A stretch of DNA of 64,000 bases from DAOUAG01 sp034432935. Lineage in GTDB: Bacteria > Chloroflexota > Dehalococcoidia > SM23-28-2 > RBG-16-64-32. The position numbers and the translations under genes were made by a program. Within the stretch, counting starts at the first letter, position 1, and each line of letters begins with the position of its first letter. The stretch lies in the NCBI GenBank assembly GCA_034432935.1, contig DAOUBD010000024.1, positions 1 to 64,000 on the forward strand. Direction: 5' to 3'. Below are positions 43,211 through 51,637 of the stretch, in pieces. Under the pieces are notes generated by a model. The model saw only the letters and a program-made list of their open reading frames with translations. It did not search any database and had not been told where the DNA came from.

Positions 43211-44469
43211 CCGGCTCCACCGCCTGCTTGGCGCTCTTGCTCCAGAATGATGGGCACTGGGCTGGGCAGGGGCCCGAAGACGGCCTGCGCCTGACGCAGG
43301 CGGGCGACCTCATCCTGGGAGAGACCGAGGAGGGAGGCGAGTACTTGGTCTGTGTGCTCGCCGCAGGCCGGGGGCGGGCCCTGGATCCCGCCTGGCGTTC
43401 GGCTCAGTCTCACGGGGGTGTCTGGTATGCGGAGCGTAAAGCCCGAGGGATGGGCCACGTCCACCAGCATGCGCCGGGCCTGGACTTGGGGGTGGGCTGC
43501 GGCCTGGGCGATGTTGTTGAGGGGGCCGCAAGGAAGCCCGATGTCGTCGAACTCCCGCAGCCATTCCTGGGTGGTCCGCTCCTTCAGGGCCGCGCTGAGG
43601 ACTGGCTCCAGTTCCGAGTGGTGCTTCGTACGTAGGCCCGGTGTCGCAAAGCGCGGATCGCCGATCAGTTCTGGACGCCCAATGGTGGCGCAGAAGAGCT
43701 CCCATTGGTTCTCTACGCCCCAGGAGATGGCGACGACGATCCAGCCGTCTTTCGTGGGAAAAGCCTGGAACGGCGTGGTAGCCGGATGACGAGTTCCCAT
43801 GGGCTGTGGCACTTCGCCCGTCGCGAAGTAGCGCACGAAGGCGTTCTCCAGGATGGCTATCTGGCAGTCGAGCATGCTTATGTCGAGCATCTGGCCCCTG
43901 CCGCTGATGTGGCGTTCGTGGAGGGCCGCCAGGATGCCGATGGCAGTGTAAAGGCCAGCGGTGATATCACCTTGGGAGACGCCGGGGCGCACGGGGGGAC
44001 CGCCCGGCTCTCCCGTTATGCTCATGATGCCGCCCATGCCCTGGACGATGATATCCAGGGCTGGCCGGACCCTATCGGGGCCGGTCTGGCCGAAGCCAGA
44101 GGTGGCGGCGTAGATGATGCGGGGGTTGCGGGCGCTGAGGACGTCGTATCCCAAGCCGAGGGAGTCCATGGTCCCCGGCGTAAAGTTTTCCATCACCACG
44201 TCGGCCTTCTCCACGAGGCGCAGGAATACGTCCTTGCCCAGCGGGTTCTTTAGGTCGATGCAGATGCTTCTCTTGCCGCGGTTGATGGAGAAGAAGTAGG
44301 CGCTCTCGTGGTCCACGTACGGGCCCGTCGTGCGGGCGACATCGCCGAAGGGAGGGCGTTCGACCTTGATCACGTCTGCACCAAGGTCGCAGAGGATCAT
44401 GGAGGCGAAAGGCCCTGCCAGGACCCATGTCAGGTCCAGGACGACGATGTCCGAGAGGGGGCCCTTCAT
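43207..44469 (-). CDS. CaiB/BaiF family III CoA-transferase
   Basis: A 420-residue CoA-transferase. IVVLDLTWVLAGPFASM opens the protein, and catalytic Asp168 lies in VSQGDITAGLYTAIG. It is longer than its paralogues by a C-terminal tail (after residue 400) rich in Pro, Gln and Glu. It could serve succinyl-CoA-dependent activation of a dicarboxylic or hydroxy acid. It stands downstream of a zinc-ribbon gene on the same strand, 56 bp apart. Confidence 0.9.
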   Translation of the reverse strand: MKGPLSDIVVLDLTWVLAGPFASMILCDLGADVIKVERPPFGDVARTTGPYVDHESAYFFSINRGKRSICIDLKNPLGKDVFLRLVEKADVVMENFTPGTMDSLGLGYDVLSARNPRIIYAATSGFGQTGPDRVRPALDIIVQGMGGIMSITGEPGGPPVRPGVSQGDITAGLYTAIGILAALHERHISGRGQMLDISMLDCQIAILENAFVRYFATGEVPQPMGTRHPATTPFQAFPTKDGWIVVAISWGVENQWELFCATIGRPELIGDPRFATPGLRTKHHSELEPVLSAALKERTTQEWLREFDDIGLPCGPLNNIAQAAAHPQVQARRMLVDVAHPSGFTLRIPDTPVRLSRTPGGIQGPPPACGEHTDQVLASLLGLSQDEVARLRQAQAVFGPLPSPVPIILEQERQAGGGAG

Positions 44470-44525
44470 GCCGGGCCTATGATACCTGGCCGGCAGTTGG
44501 GCGCGCTACGGGATGCTGCGGCCGG

Positions 44526-44834
44526 TCACCAACTGGAGCGGCCGGGCCGGACCTTAGCGAAGCAGTCGCTGCAATAGACTGGCCGGTCCTGGCGGGGCTG
44601 GAAGGGCACCTGCGTTGGACGGTGGCAACTGTCACAGACGGCATCGAACATCTGGCGTGACCCGCCATAACCGCCGCTGTAGCTGCCTCTTGCGCCCCGC
44701 CGGGCCTCACGGCAGGACGGGCAGCGCTTGGGCTCCTGGTATCCCTTCCGGGCGTGGAACTCCTGGTCTTCAGCCGAGAACGTGAACTCTGACCCGCACT
44801 CTACACAAGAGAGGGTCCTGTCTTGGTATGCCAC
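44526..44834 (-). CDS. Double zinc-ribbon protein (paralogue)
   Basis: A 102-residue paralogue of the protein at 9115-9432. The cysteine pairs CVECG, CPSCR, CDSCH and YCSDCF fall at the same places, and both proteins begin with a near-identical stretch (M-[SA]-YQD-[KR]-TL). It starts with GTG behind AAGGAGGT. The central linker is Gly/Tyr/Arg-rich and shorter than in the first copy. Its promoter at 44986-45014 leaves a leader of about 140 nt. Function unknown; nucleic-acid binding is the usual guess. Confidence 0.85.
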   Translation of the reverse strand: MAYQDRTLSCVECGSEFTFSAEDQEFHARKGYQEPKRCPSCREARRGARGSYSGGYGGSRQMFDAVCDSCHRPTQVPFQPRQDRPVYCSDCFAKVRPGRSSW

Positions 44835-44985
44835 TTCGATGACCTCCTTGTTCGGCCCTGGGTTAACGTCCGGTCATCGAGCAGTGGCTTGAGGGGCAGC
44901 CGACGCGGGACTTTAACCGCCGGCGGCCTGCTGGAGCCTCCCTTCGGCACCAGAGCCAGCCGCGGGCAACCGTATTTCCGGGCCA

Positions 44986-45014
44986 ATGGTAGCACTTGGC
45001 CGGGGCCTTGACAA
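44986..45014 (-). promoter_or_regulatory. Promoter of the second zinc-ribbon gene
   Basis: Minus strand TTGTCA (45014-45009), 17-bp spacer, TACCAT (44991-44986) preceded by TGC. The leader to the GTG at 44834 is about 140 nt and holds no open reading frame that I can support. Confidence 0.65.
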
Positions 45015-45076
45015 CGCTTCTCTGGCGCTGGAGTGCCCGATTATTAGCGCCGGCCCGGGCGCCGGTGGCGGGGTGT

Positions 45077-45562
45077 TCAGCCGGGGCGGAAGGACGGCTG
45101 GCCGTCGTCTGCTGGGGCCACGATGCGCGGCTCGGCGCCGCTGTACTGGGCAAGAAGGCGGGCCAGCTCGTTGATGTCGTCTTTGGCGAAACCATAGGTC
45201 GTATACACCACGCGGCCGTCTTTGATGAGAAAGATGGTTGGGGTGGCAGGCGGATCGCAAAGGACCGATGCCTCGAATGTGGGGGCATCGACAAGCACCG
45301 GGAAGTCCAGGCCGTGATCCTGGGCATAGGCGGCGGCGGGCTCCGGCGGGTCCTGAGCTATGGCCCAGAGCATCCAGCCCCTCGGGTACACTTCGCGGAG
45401 CTTCCGGATGTAGGGGAAGGTCAGATCACACGTTTCGCAGGTGGTCTTGAAGAAGACGAGGAGCAGTGGTTGACCCCGGGCGTCCTCCGGATAGGCGTAG
45501 CGTCTGCCGCCGGTGTCCCGGAGCCCGAAGGCTGGAGCCGTGCCGCCAGTTGCAAGTGGCAT
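45077..45562 (-). CDS. TlpA-like thioredoxin-fold protein
   Basis: A 161-residue redoxin of the TlpA/AhpC-TSA type. The thioredoxin-fold CxxC is in VFFKTTCETCDLTFPY near residue 37, and the cis-Pro loop in PPATPTIFLI near 104. No signal peptide is seen, so it acts in the cytoplasm as a thiol-disulfide reductase or peroxidase. It lies 6 bp downstream of an LLM oxidoreductase gene on the same strand, suggesting a joint redox role. Confidence 0.9.
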   Translation of the reverse strand: MPLATGGTAPAFGLRDTGGRRYAYPEDARGQPLLLVFFKTTCETCDLTFPYIRKLREVYPRGWMLWAIAQDPPEPAAAYAQDHGLDFPVLVDAPTFEASVLCDPPATPTIFLIKDGRVVYTTYGFAKDDINELARLLAQYSGAEPRIVAPADDGQPSFRPG

Positions 45563-45568
45563 ACGCCG

Positions 45569-46576
45569 CTACCGCCCGAAGGTCTCGATGATGGCCTGGC
45601 GGTATCGCGCCGTCTCTCCGGGGTCGATCATCTCGCCAGGAGGCGTGAGACATATGCTGTCGGCCAAATCGGCGTAGGGGGCTAGCTTCCGCCGTACCTC
45701 ATCGGGGGTCCCGGCGACAGCGAAGGTGTCGACCATGTCGTCCGTGATGGCATCCGTCATGGCCTGGGTGTCGTTGCGTAGAAGGGCCTCACGGACGGCC
45801 TGCACCTGGCGTGGGAACGCAGTGAAGAGGGGCTCATAAGTGTTCACGGTGGCGTAGAAGGCGATGGTGGCGGCTGCGGCACGGCGGGCAGCAGCGGCAT
45901 CCCGGTCCACGGCGCAGCAAACGGCGAGGGACAGGTGGAAGCCGTGGCGCTGGCGGCCAGTTTCCGCCAGGCCGCGCGCGACCGAGGGAAGGACGACGTT
46001 GCGGATCCACTGGAGGGAGTAGATGGGGTGGCCCAAGAGCCCATCGGCGACGGCGGCAGCGGTCCGGATCATCCCTTCCCTCACTGCCGCAAGGTATATC
46101 GGGATTTTCTCCCGCACAGGACCGAAAGGGCGTTTCCAGCCCTGGATGTCGACATCATAGTACTGACCCGAGAACCGTATGGGGCCACCGGCGTGGGCCT
46201 TCTCCATGATGAGCCTGACGACCTCTATGCACTCACGGATATGGGGCGTTGGCTTGCCGTAGGCTACGCCGTGCCAGCGTTCGTTCAGGCGCTTTAGGCC
46301 GGTGCCCAAGCCAAGGATGAAACGCCCCCCGGAGAGCACGTCCAAATCGAGAGCTGAGAGGGCCGTGACCCAAGGGCTGCGCACGAAGGCCAGGGCGATA
46401 GACGTGCCCAACTTGATGCGTGAGGTGGAGACGGCAGCAGCGGCCAAGGGCAAGAAAGGCTCGTGGAACATCTCAGAGGCCCAAATGGCCTCGAAGCCGG
46501 CTGCCTCGGCCGTCGCCGCAAGGTCGGCGAGCCGGCCGGCGCTGGCCACGTCCACTGCTATCGATAGGCGTTCCAT
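45569..46576 (-). CDS. LLM-class flavin/F420 oxidoreductase
   Basis: A 335-residue luciferase-like TIM-barrel oxidoreductase using FMN or coenzyme F420. ASEMFHEPFLPLAAAA and ILGLGTGLKRLNERWHG are family segments, and a VREGMIRTAAAVADG segment lies near 190. Such enzymes oxidise alcohols, aldehydes or aromatic compounds. It is followed after 6 bp by the TlpA-like redoxin and is divergent from an SDR gene. No F420 biosynthesis gene is in the window to decide the cofactor. Confidence 0.88.
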   Translation of the reverse strand: MERLSIAVDVASAGRLADLAATAEAAGFEAIWASEMFHEPFLPLAAAAVSTSRIKLGTSIALAFVRSPWVTALSALDLDVLSGGRFILGLGTGLKRLNERWHGVAYGKPTPHIRECIEVVRLIMEKAHAGGPIRFSGQYYDVDIQGWKRPFGPVREKIPIYLAAVREGMIRTAAAVADGLLGHPIYSLQWIRNVVLPSVARGLAETGRQRHGFHLSLAVCCAVDRDAAAARRAAAATIAFYATVNTYEPLFTAFPRQVQAVREALLRNDTQAMTDAITDDMVDTFAVAGTPDEVRRKLAPYADLADSICLTPPGEMIDPGETARYRQAIIETFGR

Positions 46577-46647
46577 GCACGTGGTTGCCGTATACTGATC
46601 GAGTCAAGGGTATCTCAGGCTATGCCACCACGCCAGCGAGGGAGAAG

Positions 46648-47670
46648 ATGAAGGTTCTCGTCACCGGCGCCACAGGTTTTTTGGGGAGCCACTTGGTGGA
46701 TAGGCTGGTGGGCCGCGGTGATGAGGTGCGGGCCCTGGTCCGGCGCAACAGCGATACGTCGCATCTCAAGACCCTGGACGTGGCCATCTTCGAAGGCGAT
46801 GTGACGCAGCCAGAGACGTTGCGGCCCGCGGTAGAGGGAGTAGAGGCCGTATACCACACAGCCGCCAAGGTGAGCGACTGGGCCCCTTGGCGAGAGTTCG
46901 AGATGACGACTATATACGGCACTCGCAACGTCTTGAGGGCGGCTGCTAGCGCAGGCGTGAGCCGCTTCCTTCACGTGAGCACGGACGCCGTATACGCCCT
47001 GAGGGCGTTACGGGGCCGCATCACCGAGGACTCGCCCCTAGAGCGGCGGTTCGGGCTGCTGGACTACTACCGCCGGTCGAAAGCGGCGGCTGAGCGAATC
47101 GCGCGGCGGTACCAGAGGTCGGGCGTAATGGGTGTGACGATCTTGCGTCCGGGGCTGCTGCTGGGAGAGCGCGACCGGACGATATATCCCGGGGCCGTGG
47201 AGTTCTTGGAGAGCAGCACGGCGGCTTACCTGGGCGATGGCAACAACCGTCTCCCCTACGTGTACGTGGGCGACGTAGCGGAGGCCTGTATCCTTGGGAT
47301 CACCGAGCCCCAGGGCGCCGGCCGCATCTATAACGTGGCCTCGGACGAGCCCGTCACGCAGCGCGACCTCTTCGCTGCCGTCGCGGCCGCAGCACGGCTC
47401 AAGCCGCCGCGCCGTTCCGTGCCGGTGCGGGCGGCATACCTGGCGGCCTTTATCCTGGAGATGTGGTGTCTCATCGAAGGCCGCAAGAGGCGGCCATCTC
47501 TAACCCGCTACGGAATCAATCTCATAGCCTTGAACTACGACGAGGACTGCTCGCGCTTGCGCAGGGAGCTGGGCTGGAGACCGACGGTGTCTTTGCGAGA
47601 GGCGGTGCAGCGTACGGCTGAATGGGTCTGCCAGAAATCGGACGCAGGGGGCAGGACGAAGGGTGTCTGA
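46648..47670 (+). CDS. NAD-dependent epimerase/dehydratase (extended SDR)
   Basis: A 340-residue extended short-chain dehydrogenase. The Rossmann motif GATGFLGSHL is at residues 7-16 and the active-site YxxxK is YYRRSKAA near 140. It is closest in look to the 3-beta-hydroxysteroid dehydrogenase / hopanoid-associated sugar epimerase group and not to GalE. ATG 46648 has GGGAGAAG directly upstream; a longer reading from 46420 lies over the divergent gene and is rejected. It overlaps the next gene by 8 bp. Confidence 0.88.
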   Translation: MKVLVTGATGFLGSHLVDRLVGRGDEVRALVRRNSDTSHLKTLDVAIFEGDVTQPETLRPAVEGVEAVYHTAAKVSDWAPWREFEMTTIYGTRNVLRAAASAGVSRFLHVSTDAVYALRALRGRITEDSPLERRFGLLDYYRRSKAAAERIARRYQRSGVMGVTILRPGLLLGERDRTIYPGAVEFLESSTAAYLGDGNNRLPYVYVGDVAEACILGITEPQGAGRIYNVASDEPVTQRDLFAAVAAAARLKPPRRSVPVRAAYLAAFILEMWCLIEGRKRRPSLTRYGINLIALNYDEDCSRLRRELGWRPTVSLREAVQRTAEWVCQKSDAGGRTKGV

Positions 47671-48190
47671 GGATCAGCGCCGGTCCGCTGATTTCCGGCG
47701 CGTGATGGGGCAGTTCGCCACCGGCGTAGCGCTCGTCACGACCCGCCTAGGCGGGCACCTGCACGGGATGACGGCCAACTCCGTTACCTCGGTGTCGCTG
47801 GACCCCTTGCTAGTGCTGGTGTGCATCGACAAGAGCGCCGACACCCATGAGATAATCGCGCAGTCGGGCGTCTTCGCTGTGAATTTCTTGGGCCAGGGAC
47901 AGATGGCGATCGCCGAACGGTTCGCGAAGAAGGCGCCCGGCCAGGAGCATGCCATAGCAGATGTCCCCCATTTCTTCGCCGTCACCGGCAGCCCGATCGT
48001 CCACGGCTGTCTGGCCTACTTGGACTGCCGAACGGCGGCGCGATACGAGGGCGGCGACCACACGATCTTTGTGGGCGACGTGCTGGAGGCCAAAGAGGTC
48101 GCCAAAGAGAGGCCCCTCGTCTTCTACAGAGGCCAGTACCGCTCCCTCGGGCCACGTATTCCGGGCGGGGCCGAGAAAGTTGACCGATGA
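47663..48190 (+). CDS. Flavin reductase family protein
   Basis: A 175-residue FMN-binding split-barrel protein of the flavin reductase (HpaC/NtaB-like) family. The start FRRVMGQFATGVALVTT and the segment GMTANSVTSVSLDPLLVLV are diagnostic; GDHTIFVGDVLEA comes near the end. It supplies reduced flavin to a partner monooxygenase; the LLM proteins in the window are candidates, though not adjacent. GTG start inside the end of the SDR gene implies coupled translation. Confidence 0.92.
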   Translation: MSEDQRRSADFRRVMGQFATGVALVTTRLGGHLHGMTANSVTSVSLDPLLVLVCIDKSADTHEIIAQSGVFAVNFLGQGQMAIAERFAKKAPGQEHAIADVPHFFAVTGSPIVHGCLAYLDCRTAARYEGGDHTIFVGDVLEAKEVAKERPLVFYRGQYRSLGPRIPGGAEKVDR

Positions 48191-48225
48191 CGCCGCCGCC
48201 ACGTACGGTGGCCTAGGAGGAGGCA

Positions 48226-48639
48226 TTGGGTCAGTCATCTTACGTGCTCAGGATCGACGGTGAGGTCGATAGGCCCCTTGCCCTGACGCTAGAGGAGATC
48301 CTGTCCCTCCCCTTCGTCGAGCGGTCCGTGCGGCTGGACTGCGCCGGCGGGCCGAGGGACGATACGGTGATGCGGGGCCCGACGCTGGAGCACCTCCTGG
48401 CCATGGCCCAGGCCCGCGATGGCGCTTGCCTGGCCGCTTTTCACTGTGCCGATGGGCTTACGGAGACGATCCCCCTGGTGGACCTGATCCAGTGCCAGGC
48501 CTTCCTGGTCTATCTGGCGGACGGCGAGCCGGCTGGGGAGGCGGACCGGCCGGTGAGGCTGGCCATCCCGGGCAAGTTCGGCCACCTGTGGGCGAAGTGG
48601 GTGTGCCGCATCGAGCTGCTCTCGGAGCCCCCGGCCTAG
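48226..48639 (+). CDS. Minimal molybdopterin-binding (sulfite-oxidase-type) domain protein
   Basis: A 137-residue protein reduced to the core of the SUOX/YedY molybdopterin domain. Cys39 in RLDCAGGP is at the position of the Mo-ligand cysteine; GPTLEHLL and PGKFGHLWAKWVCRIEL are also family-like. The normal domain is longer and usually fused to a signal or dimerisation domain. TTG start at 48226 with GGAGG just upstream. Whether it binds cofactor is uncertain. It converges with an unknown gene, sharing CTAG as both stops. Confidence 0.7.
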   Translation: MGQSSYVLRIDGEVDRPLALTLEEILSLPFVERSVRLDCAGGPRDDTVMRGPTLEHLLAMAQARDGACLAAFHCADGLTETIPLVDLIQCQAFLVYLADGEPAGEADRPVRLAIPGKFGHLWAKWVCRIELLSEPPA

Positions 48640-49577
48640 GTCTGCGGCCGGTTCCGCGGCGGCGTTGCACCCTGCACCACCGCCTTCACTTGCCCGTCAG
48701 CCACGAGACACAGGAGGTCGATGCCGGAGTAGAGGGCCGGGTCGTAGCCACGGACGGCAGTCGTGACTCCTTCGTTCTCCATGCGGGCGTAGGGGGCCAG
48801 CAGCACGATTGCCCTCAGGTCAGCCGTCCGGCCCCGTAGCGCTGGCGCCGCCTGGCTCAGAATCCGCCGCGTGTTCCTGCGCACGGCCAGACCAGCCTCT
48901 GCCAACTCTTGCGCCCCGTGGCCCACAATCACAAAACTGCTCAGACCCTCCACCCGCTGTATCGTCCAGGCGTCGATAGTCTCCACCTCGCACCAAGCCC
49001 CCACGTCCAGATCCGCAGCCTTCTGGCTGATGCTGTCCAGGAGGGCCTCCAGATGGGGCTCACTTTCCGGCAGGCGGTGGAGGCCCGTGGAGTCCAGCTC
49101 GTAGGTCCCGCGCACCCGCTCCGTAAAGCGGGCCCAATACTGGCTCAGCCCACCGACTACCGACACCACGTTACCGGACTCCGATATCTTCCGTAGATAG
49201 AGTTTCGTGGGCAAAGGCAGGTAAGAGCGCTCGCGAGGCCCGAGGCGCAAGGCCGCCTCTCGCACCGTGTTGGCGAACTCGCCGACGGGGAGCCCTTCCG
49301 GCGGCAGACCGGCGCCAGGTGGGACCCATAAGGCGTAGCCGCCGGGCAGGGAGGCCGATAGCTCCCGTTCCAGTCGTTGCCGGGCAGAAAGCCAGGACGG
49401 GTCATCGCTCTCGATTACGGGATGGACCTCGACGGCGATGGTCAAGCCATCGCCGTGCGCGGAGGCCTGGTTGCCGGAGCGGGAGACCAAGCGGAGGCTG
49501 AGACCGGAGGCCCCGCTAAGCCAGGTCAGGAAGAGGTGTAGGGCTAGTTCGATTTCACCGCCCATGAGTTCGGCCAT
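48636..49577 (-). CDS. Hypothetical protein
   Basis: A 313-residue soluble protein that I do not recognise. It has an acidic, beta-strand-rich middle (residues 40-130) and a C-terminal part with VIVGHGAQELAEAG and IVLLAPYARMEN. There are no membrane segments and hardly any cysteines. ATG 49577 is preferred over TTG 49580. It lies 17 bp downstream of the thiolase on the same strand, so it may be co-transcribed. Coding status is supported by frame length and codon pattern. Confidence 0.6.
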   Translation of the reverse strand: MAELMGGEIELALHLFLTWLSGASGLSLRLVSRSGNQASAHGDGLTIAVEVHPVIESDDPSWLSARQRLERELSASLPGGYALWVPPGAGLPPEGLPVGEFANTVREAALRLGPRERSYLPLPTKLYLRKISESGNVVSVVGGLSQYWARFTERVRGTYELDSTGLHRLPESEPHLEALLDSISQKAADLDVGAWCEVETIDAWTIQRVEGLSSFVIVGHGAQELAEAGLAVRRNTRRILSQAAPALRGRTADLRAIVLLAPYARMENEGVTTAVRGYDPALYSGIDLLCLVADGQVKAVVQGATPPRNRPQT

Positions 49578-49594
49578 CAACGGCCGGCCCTTGC

Positions 49595-50800
49595 TTAGTG
49601 GACGGACTCGACGATCATGGCGATGCCCTGGCCGCCGCCGATGCAGAGGGTAGCGAGGCCCCGTTTCGCCTCACGGCGCTTCATCTCATGCAGCAGGGTC
49701 ACCAGTATGCGAGTGCCGCTGGCGCCAATGGGGTGGCCGAGGGCGATGGCTCCGCCGTTGACGTTAACCCGCTCCCAATCCCATCCCAGCTCGCGGCCGA
49801 CGGCGAGAGACTGGGCGGCAAAAGCCTCGTTGGCCTCTATGAGGTCGATGTCTGCCAGGCTCAGGCCCGCCTTGGCCAGCGCCTTTTGGGTGGCGGGCAC
49901 TGGGCCGATGCCCATGATCCGTGGCGGAACGCCTGCGCTGGCGTAAGATCTGATAGAGGCCATCGGCTGGACCCCCAACTGTTCTGCTTTGCGACGGGAC
50001 ATGACGACCACCGCCGCAGCTCCGTCGTTGATCCCTGAGGCGTTGCCCGCCGTGACGGAGCCATCGGGAGAGAAGGCGGGCCGAAGCTTGGACAGCACCT
50101 CTTCTGTGGTATCGGGCCGGAAGTGCTCATCCCTTTCGACAAGGACGGTGCCCTTGCGCTGTTGCACCTCAACGGGGACGACCTCCTCGGCGAAGACGCC
50201 TTTCTCCCAGGCGGCCGCCGCCTTGCGCTGGCTTTCGGCGGCGAAGCGGTCCTGGTCGGCGCGAGAGATCTCGAAGTCGGCGGCCACGTTCTCTGCGGTC
50301 ATACCCATGTGACAGTCTTCTAGCGCGCACCAGAGGCCGTCCCTGATCATGTGGTCCAGCACTTGGCCGTGGCCCATGCGGTAGCCGTATCGGGCCTTGG
50401 GAAGGAGGTATGGGGCGCCGGACATACTCTCCATCCCCCCGGCCACAACGATGTCCGCCTCCCCAAGGGTGATGGCCTGGGCCGCCAAAGCCACGGCTTT
50501 CAGCCCTGAGCCGCACACCTTGTTGACGCCCGTTACCGGCGTTGTGTGGGGTATCCCGGCGGCGATGGCTGCCTGGCGGCCAGGGTGCATGCCGAGGCCG
50601 GCCGAGAGCACGTTCCCCATGATCACTTCATCCACTTGCTCTGGCTGGATGCCCGCGCGCCTGACGGCCTCGGCGATGGCGATGGCGCCCAGCCTGGTGG
50701 CCGGTACCTCGGCAAAGGCGCCGCCAAAGGTGCCGATGGGCGTCCGGACGGCGCTGGCGATGACCACCTCGGCCTGACCTGAGTCCCTTGATCCGGTCAT
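49595..50800 (-). CDS. Acetyl-CoA acetyltransferase (thiolase)
   Basis: Type II thiolase that condenses two acetyl-CoA or cleaves 3-ketoacyl-CoA (401 aa). The nucleophile Cys lies in KVCGSGLKAV near 96, NEAFAAQSLA near 330, GGAIALGHPIGASG near 360, and the second Cys in LCIGGGQG near 390. GGGAGG is 6 bp before the ATG. It fits with the CoA-ester enzymes around it (acyl-CoA dehydrogenase, FabG, CoA-transferases). Biosynthetic or degradative direction is not decidable. Confidence 0.95.
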   Translation of the reverse strand: MTGSRDSGQAEVVIASAVRTPIGTFGGAFAEVPATRLGAIAIAEAVRRAGIQPEQVDEVIMGNVLSAGLGMHPGRQAAIAAGIPHTTPVTGVNKVCGSGLKAVALAAQAITLGEADIVVAGGMESMSGAPYLLPKARYGYRMGHGQVLDHMIRDGLWCALEDCHMGMTAENVAADFEISRADQDRFAAESQRKAAAAWEKGVFAEEVVPVEVQQRKGTVLVERDEHFRPDTTEEVLSKLRPAFSPDGSVTAGNASGINDGAAAVVVMSRRKAEQLGVQPMASIRSYASAGVPPRIMGIGPVPATQKALAKAGLSLADIDLIEANEAFAAQSLAVGRELGWDWERVNVNGGAIALGHPIGASGTRILVTLLHEMKRREAKRGLATLCIGGGQGIAMIVESVH

Positions 50801-50938
50801 TGCAACCTCCCTCTTGACGTGCAGCTATGATAGCGTACTTGCCTCGCGGCGCGCAGCACCGGCTAGCAGAAGCAGCGCCATCGCAGCCCGGGCCATGGTC
50901 ATTCTCGGCGCTGTCCACAAAATCGGCAGCCTCCCGCC

Positions 50939-50966
50939 TTGACTTTGGCTGCTGCCGGGTTATGTT
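50939..50966 (+). promoter_or_regulatory. Promoter of the LysM lipoprotein gene
   Basis: TTGACT (50939-50944), 16-bp spacer, TATGTT (50961-50966). It excludes the upstream in-frame ATG at 50827 and supports the TTG start at 50989. Confidence 0.6.
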
Positions 50967-50988
50967 TGGTGCGGGACGAGGCGATGCG

Positions 50989-51369
50989 TTGAGACGACAG
51001 CGACCGCTCCTGGCACTCCTCGCGGGGCTCATCGTGGCTACTGTGGCCTGCGGTGGTAGTGATGCCCCGCCCTGGGGGAGTTCGCCATCCCCAACCTCAC
51101 TGAACGGGGCGCAGGCGCCCAGCAGCCGGACGCCCGCACCGCAGTGTACCCCCCGGCAGTACACGGTGCAGGCTGGCGATACGATGTCAGGCATCGCCGC
51201 GGCCTTCAACGTGCCCTTGGACGACCTGGTGCGCCTGAACAGCGAAACGATCCCGGATCCGGACACCCTGGCCATCGGTCAGGCGGTGAACATCCCTTGC
51301 CCGCGGCCTGCTAACAACGGTACCGCCACTCCGGCCGCGCCGAGCCCATCTGTGACACCAGCGCCCTAG
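50989..51369 (+). CDS. LysM-domain lipoprotein
   Basis: A 126-residue secreted lipoprotein. From the TTG at 50989 it begins with Arg-rich residues, a hydrophobic core and a lipobox VATVAC, then a Ser/Pro-rich spacer. One LysM domain follows (YTVQAGDTMSGIAAAFNV through AIGQAVNIPC, with two Cys that may bond) and a Pro/Thr tail. LysM binds peptidoglycan or other GlcNAc polymers. GAGG lies 7 bp before the start. The role could be envelope anchoring. Confidence 0.85.
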   Translation: MRRQRPLLALLAGLIVATVACGGSDAPPWGSSPSPTSLNGAQAPSSRTPAPQCTPRQYTVQAGDTMSGIAAAFNVPLDDLVRLNSETIPDPDTLAIGQAVNIPCPRPANNGTATPAAPSPSVTPAP

Positions 51370-51373
51370 CTGG

Positions 51374-51637
51374 CTAGAGGGCCAGGGCGATGAGGAAGAG
51401 GCCGGCAGCCACCATGAGGGCCAGGCGCAACCGCCCGCCCCGGGGGTAATCACGTAGGCCGAAGTAGACCACGAGGCCCCCGATGATGGGCGTGGCCAAG
51501 ACCCGCACAGGGTTGTCTGAGTGTACTCCGGCTAGCGCCAACGCGCCGTGAAAGGCAAGGGCGATGACAAAGGCGACGAGGGGCAGTAGCAACACCCTCC
51601 CTACGGGGGAGGCCGGCCGGTAACCCATCTCCGTCAC
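51374..51637 (-). CDS. Small membrane protein
   Basis: An 87-residue protein with about three hydrophobic helices (near 12-36, 43-60 and 68-87), separated by short charged loops. It overlaps the upstream LLM gene by 4 bp (ATGA), so it is translated with it. I do not recognise the family, and no catalytic motif is visible. Confidence 0.6.
   Translation of the reverse strand: MTEMGYRPASPVGRVLLLPLVAFVIALAFHGALALAGVHSDNPVRVLATPIIGGLVVYFGLRDYPRGGRLRLALMVAAGLFLIALAL

Noticed and set aside
46648..47670. UDP-glucose 4-epimerase (galE) completing the galactose pathway
   Set aside because: Motifs fit the broader 3-beta-HSD-like SDR group, and the gene is far from galK.
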